A stretch of 6,821 nt of DNA from contig DATBMY010000008.1 of the NCBI GenBank assembly GCA_036554605.1, positions 1 through 6,821 on the forward strand. Reading direction: 5' to 3'. The translations under genes and the position numbers were made by a program. Each line of letters starts with the position of its first letter. Position 1 is the first letter of the stretch. The notes beneath the pieces were generated by a model, which saw only the letters and a program-made list of their open reading frames with translations, made no database searches and was not told where the DNA came from. Shown here one piece after another: positions 6,058 through 6,821 of this stretch. Origin of the DNA: DATBMY01 sp036554605. GTDB taxonomy: Bacteria; Acidobacteriota; Blastocatellia; UBA7656.

Positions 6058-6121
6058 ACCCTTTCACCCCTTCACCCTTTCTCCCCTTCACCCCTTCATC
6101 TTTTCACCCCTTCATCTTTTC
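6058..6121 (-). repeat. 8-bp tandem array, right arm (eight units), running into the ATPase gene
   Basis: Read on the minus strand from 6121 down: GAAAAGAT, GAAGGGGT, GAAAAGAT, GAAGGGGT, GAAGGGGA, GAAAGGGT, GAAGGGGT, GAAAGGGT. The first four make an exact 16-bp tandem duplication (6106-6121 and 6090-6105). The first two units plus GA spell Glu-Lys-Met-Lys-Gly-stop of the ATPase. The operon mRNA is G-rich here, with several G runs close enough for a G-quadruplex, followed by the C-rich left arm. Confidence 0.9.
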
Positions 6122-6821
6122 CGAGAGCGTCGCCATGAATGCTCTCGCCTCGGCGTCGTCCGAGCGCGCGAACTCCTCGGGCGCGGCGAGAACCACAAGG
6201 CGTCCGTCTTTGAAAAGACCTATGCGTGAAGCAAGCGCGAAGGCTTCGCGTATATCATGCGTGACGAAGACGATACTCTTTTGAAGCCTCGCGGCAAGCC
6301 GGGCGAACTCGCGCTGAAGCTCGGCTCGCGTGAGCGGGTCGAGCGCGCCGAAAGGCTCGTCCATGAGAATCACCGGCGGGTCGGCCGCAAGCGCCCGCGC
6401 GACGCCTACCCTCTGGCGCTGCCCGCCCGATAGCTCTCGCGGGTAACGATGCGCGAACTCATCGGGGCGAAGCCCGACCATCTCAAGCAACTCCCGAACG
6501 CGATTATCTATGCGGTCTTCATCCCAGCTTTCGAGCCTCGGCACAAGGCCGACGTTACGCTCGACAGTGAAGTGAGGGAACAGCCCCGTCTCCTGTATAA
6601 CGTAGCCGATATGGCGGCGCAGCCGTATCGGGTCCCATTCGAGAGACGGCTTGCCTTCTATCAGCAGCTCTCCGCTCGTCGGCTCCAGGAGCCGGTTTAT
6701 GAGTTTTAAAGTCGTCGTCTTCCCGGACCCGCTTCGCCCCAGCAGCACAAGCGTCTCGCCGCGAAGTATGTCGAAGCTCAGGTCAGAGATTATCGCGCGG
6801 CCGTTTGTTACCGCGAGGCCT
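6104..6821 (-). CDS. ATP-binding protein of the OpuC/EgtU-type importer (5' end outside window)
   Basis: The open frame reaches the window edge (phase at 6820), so 238 residues are visible and roughly 15-20 N-terminal ones are missing. A GTG at 6748 is not the start: it lies inside the strand before Walker A, and the frame continues upstream with GLAVTNGRAIISDLSFDILRG spread over its first 21 residues. Motifs by visible position: Walker A GRSGSGKTT (28-36), Q-loop Q76, signature LSGGQ (130-134), Walker B VILMDE (150-155), switch His188 in FVTHD. All catalytic elements are intact. It lacks the paired CBS domains of longer OpuCA proteins, which sense ionic strength or nucleotides, and ends soon after EARAFMATL as short homologues do. 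The last five residues come from repeat DNA. It powers the fused permease/binding protein encoded next. Confidence 0.92.
   Translation of the reverse strand, partial: GLAVTNGRAIISDLSFDILRGETLVLLGRSGSGKTTTLKLINRLLEPTSGELLIEGKPSLEWDPIRLRRHIGYVIQETGLFPHFTVERNVGLVPRLESWDEDRIDNRVRELLEMVGLRPDEFAHRYPRELSGGQRQRVGVARALAADPPVILMDEPFGALDPLTRAELQREFARLAARLQKSIVFVTHDIREAFALASRIGLFKDGRLVVLAAPEEFARSDDAEARAFMATLSEKMKG

Noticed and set aside
5955..6121. CRISPR array
   Set aside because: Units are 8 bp and contiguous, without unique spacers, and occur in both orientations; there are no cas genes.
6746..6748. GTG as the true start of the ATPase gene
   Set aside because: The frame stays open to the window edge and encodes the expected strands before Walker A, so the gene is simply cut by the window.

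Overview
The window looks like chromosomal DNA from a GC-rich bacterium, most likely an acidobacterium (Blastocatellia-like). This is an inference from gene style: a secreted protein with a carboxypeptidase-regulatory-like domain followed by TPRs, a secreted imidazolonepropionase-like amidohydrolase, good AGGAGG-type ribosome binding sites, and intergenic spacers filled with short G-rich tandem repeats. No rRNA, tRNA, CRISPR array, insertion sequence or phage gene is visible.

Layout. On the plus strand the left edge holds the 3' end of a helical protein gene. It overlaps by 4 bp (ATGA) a gene for an eight-helix membrane protein (233-1108). This converges, with a 13 bp gap, on a minus-strand gene (1122-1622) for a zinc-ribbon protein with a LiaF-like C-terminal domain. 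A 153 bp divergent spacer carries two recognisable promoters back to back. Rightward from it runs a secreted CarboxypepD_reg/TPR protein (1776-2777). A 149 bp spacer with a 7-bp G-rich tandem array and an inverted counterpart separates this from the minus-strand block.

The minus-strand block reads right to left as one likely operon: the ATPase of an OpuC/EgtU-type ABC importer (6104 to the right edge, 5' end missing), a fused permease and substrate-binding protein (4378-5940), and a secreted amidohydrolase (2927-4360). The importer should take up a small quaternary-amine or betaine-type solute (choline, glycine betaine, carnitine or ergothioneine). The amidohydrolase, 17 bp downstream, may process a related compound outside the cytoplasm, but its substrate cannot be read from the sequence.

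The most unusual structure is in the 163 bp between the ATPase and the permease. Two arrays of an 8-bp unit (consensus GAAGGGGT) face each other around a 63 bp core. One array runs into the ATPase gene and encodes its last residues and stop codon; the other ends just before the permease start, which has no clear Shine-Dalgarno sequence. The transcript could fold into a long hairpin or a G-quadruplex exactly where the expression ratio of ATPase to permease would be set. No wholly new defence or mobile system was seen.
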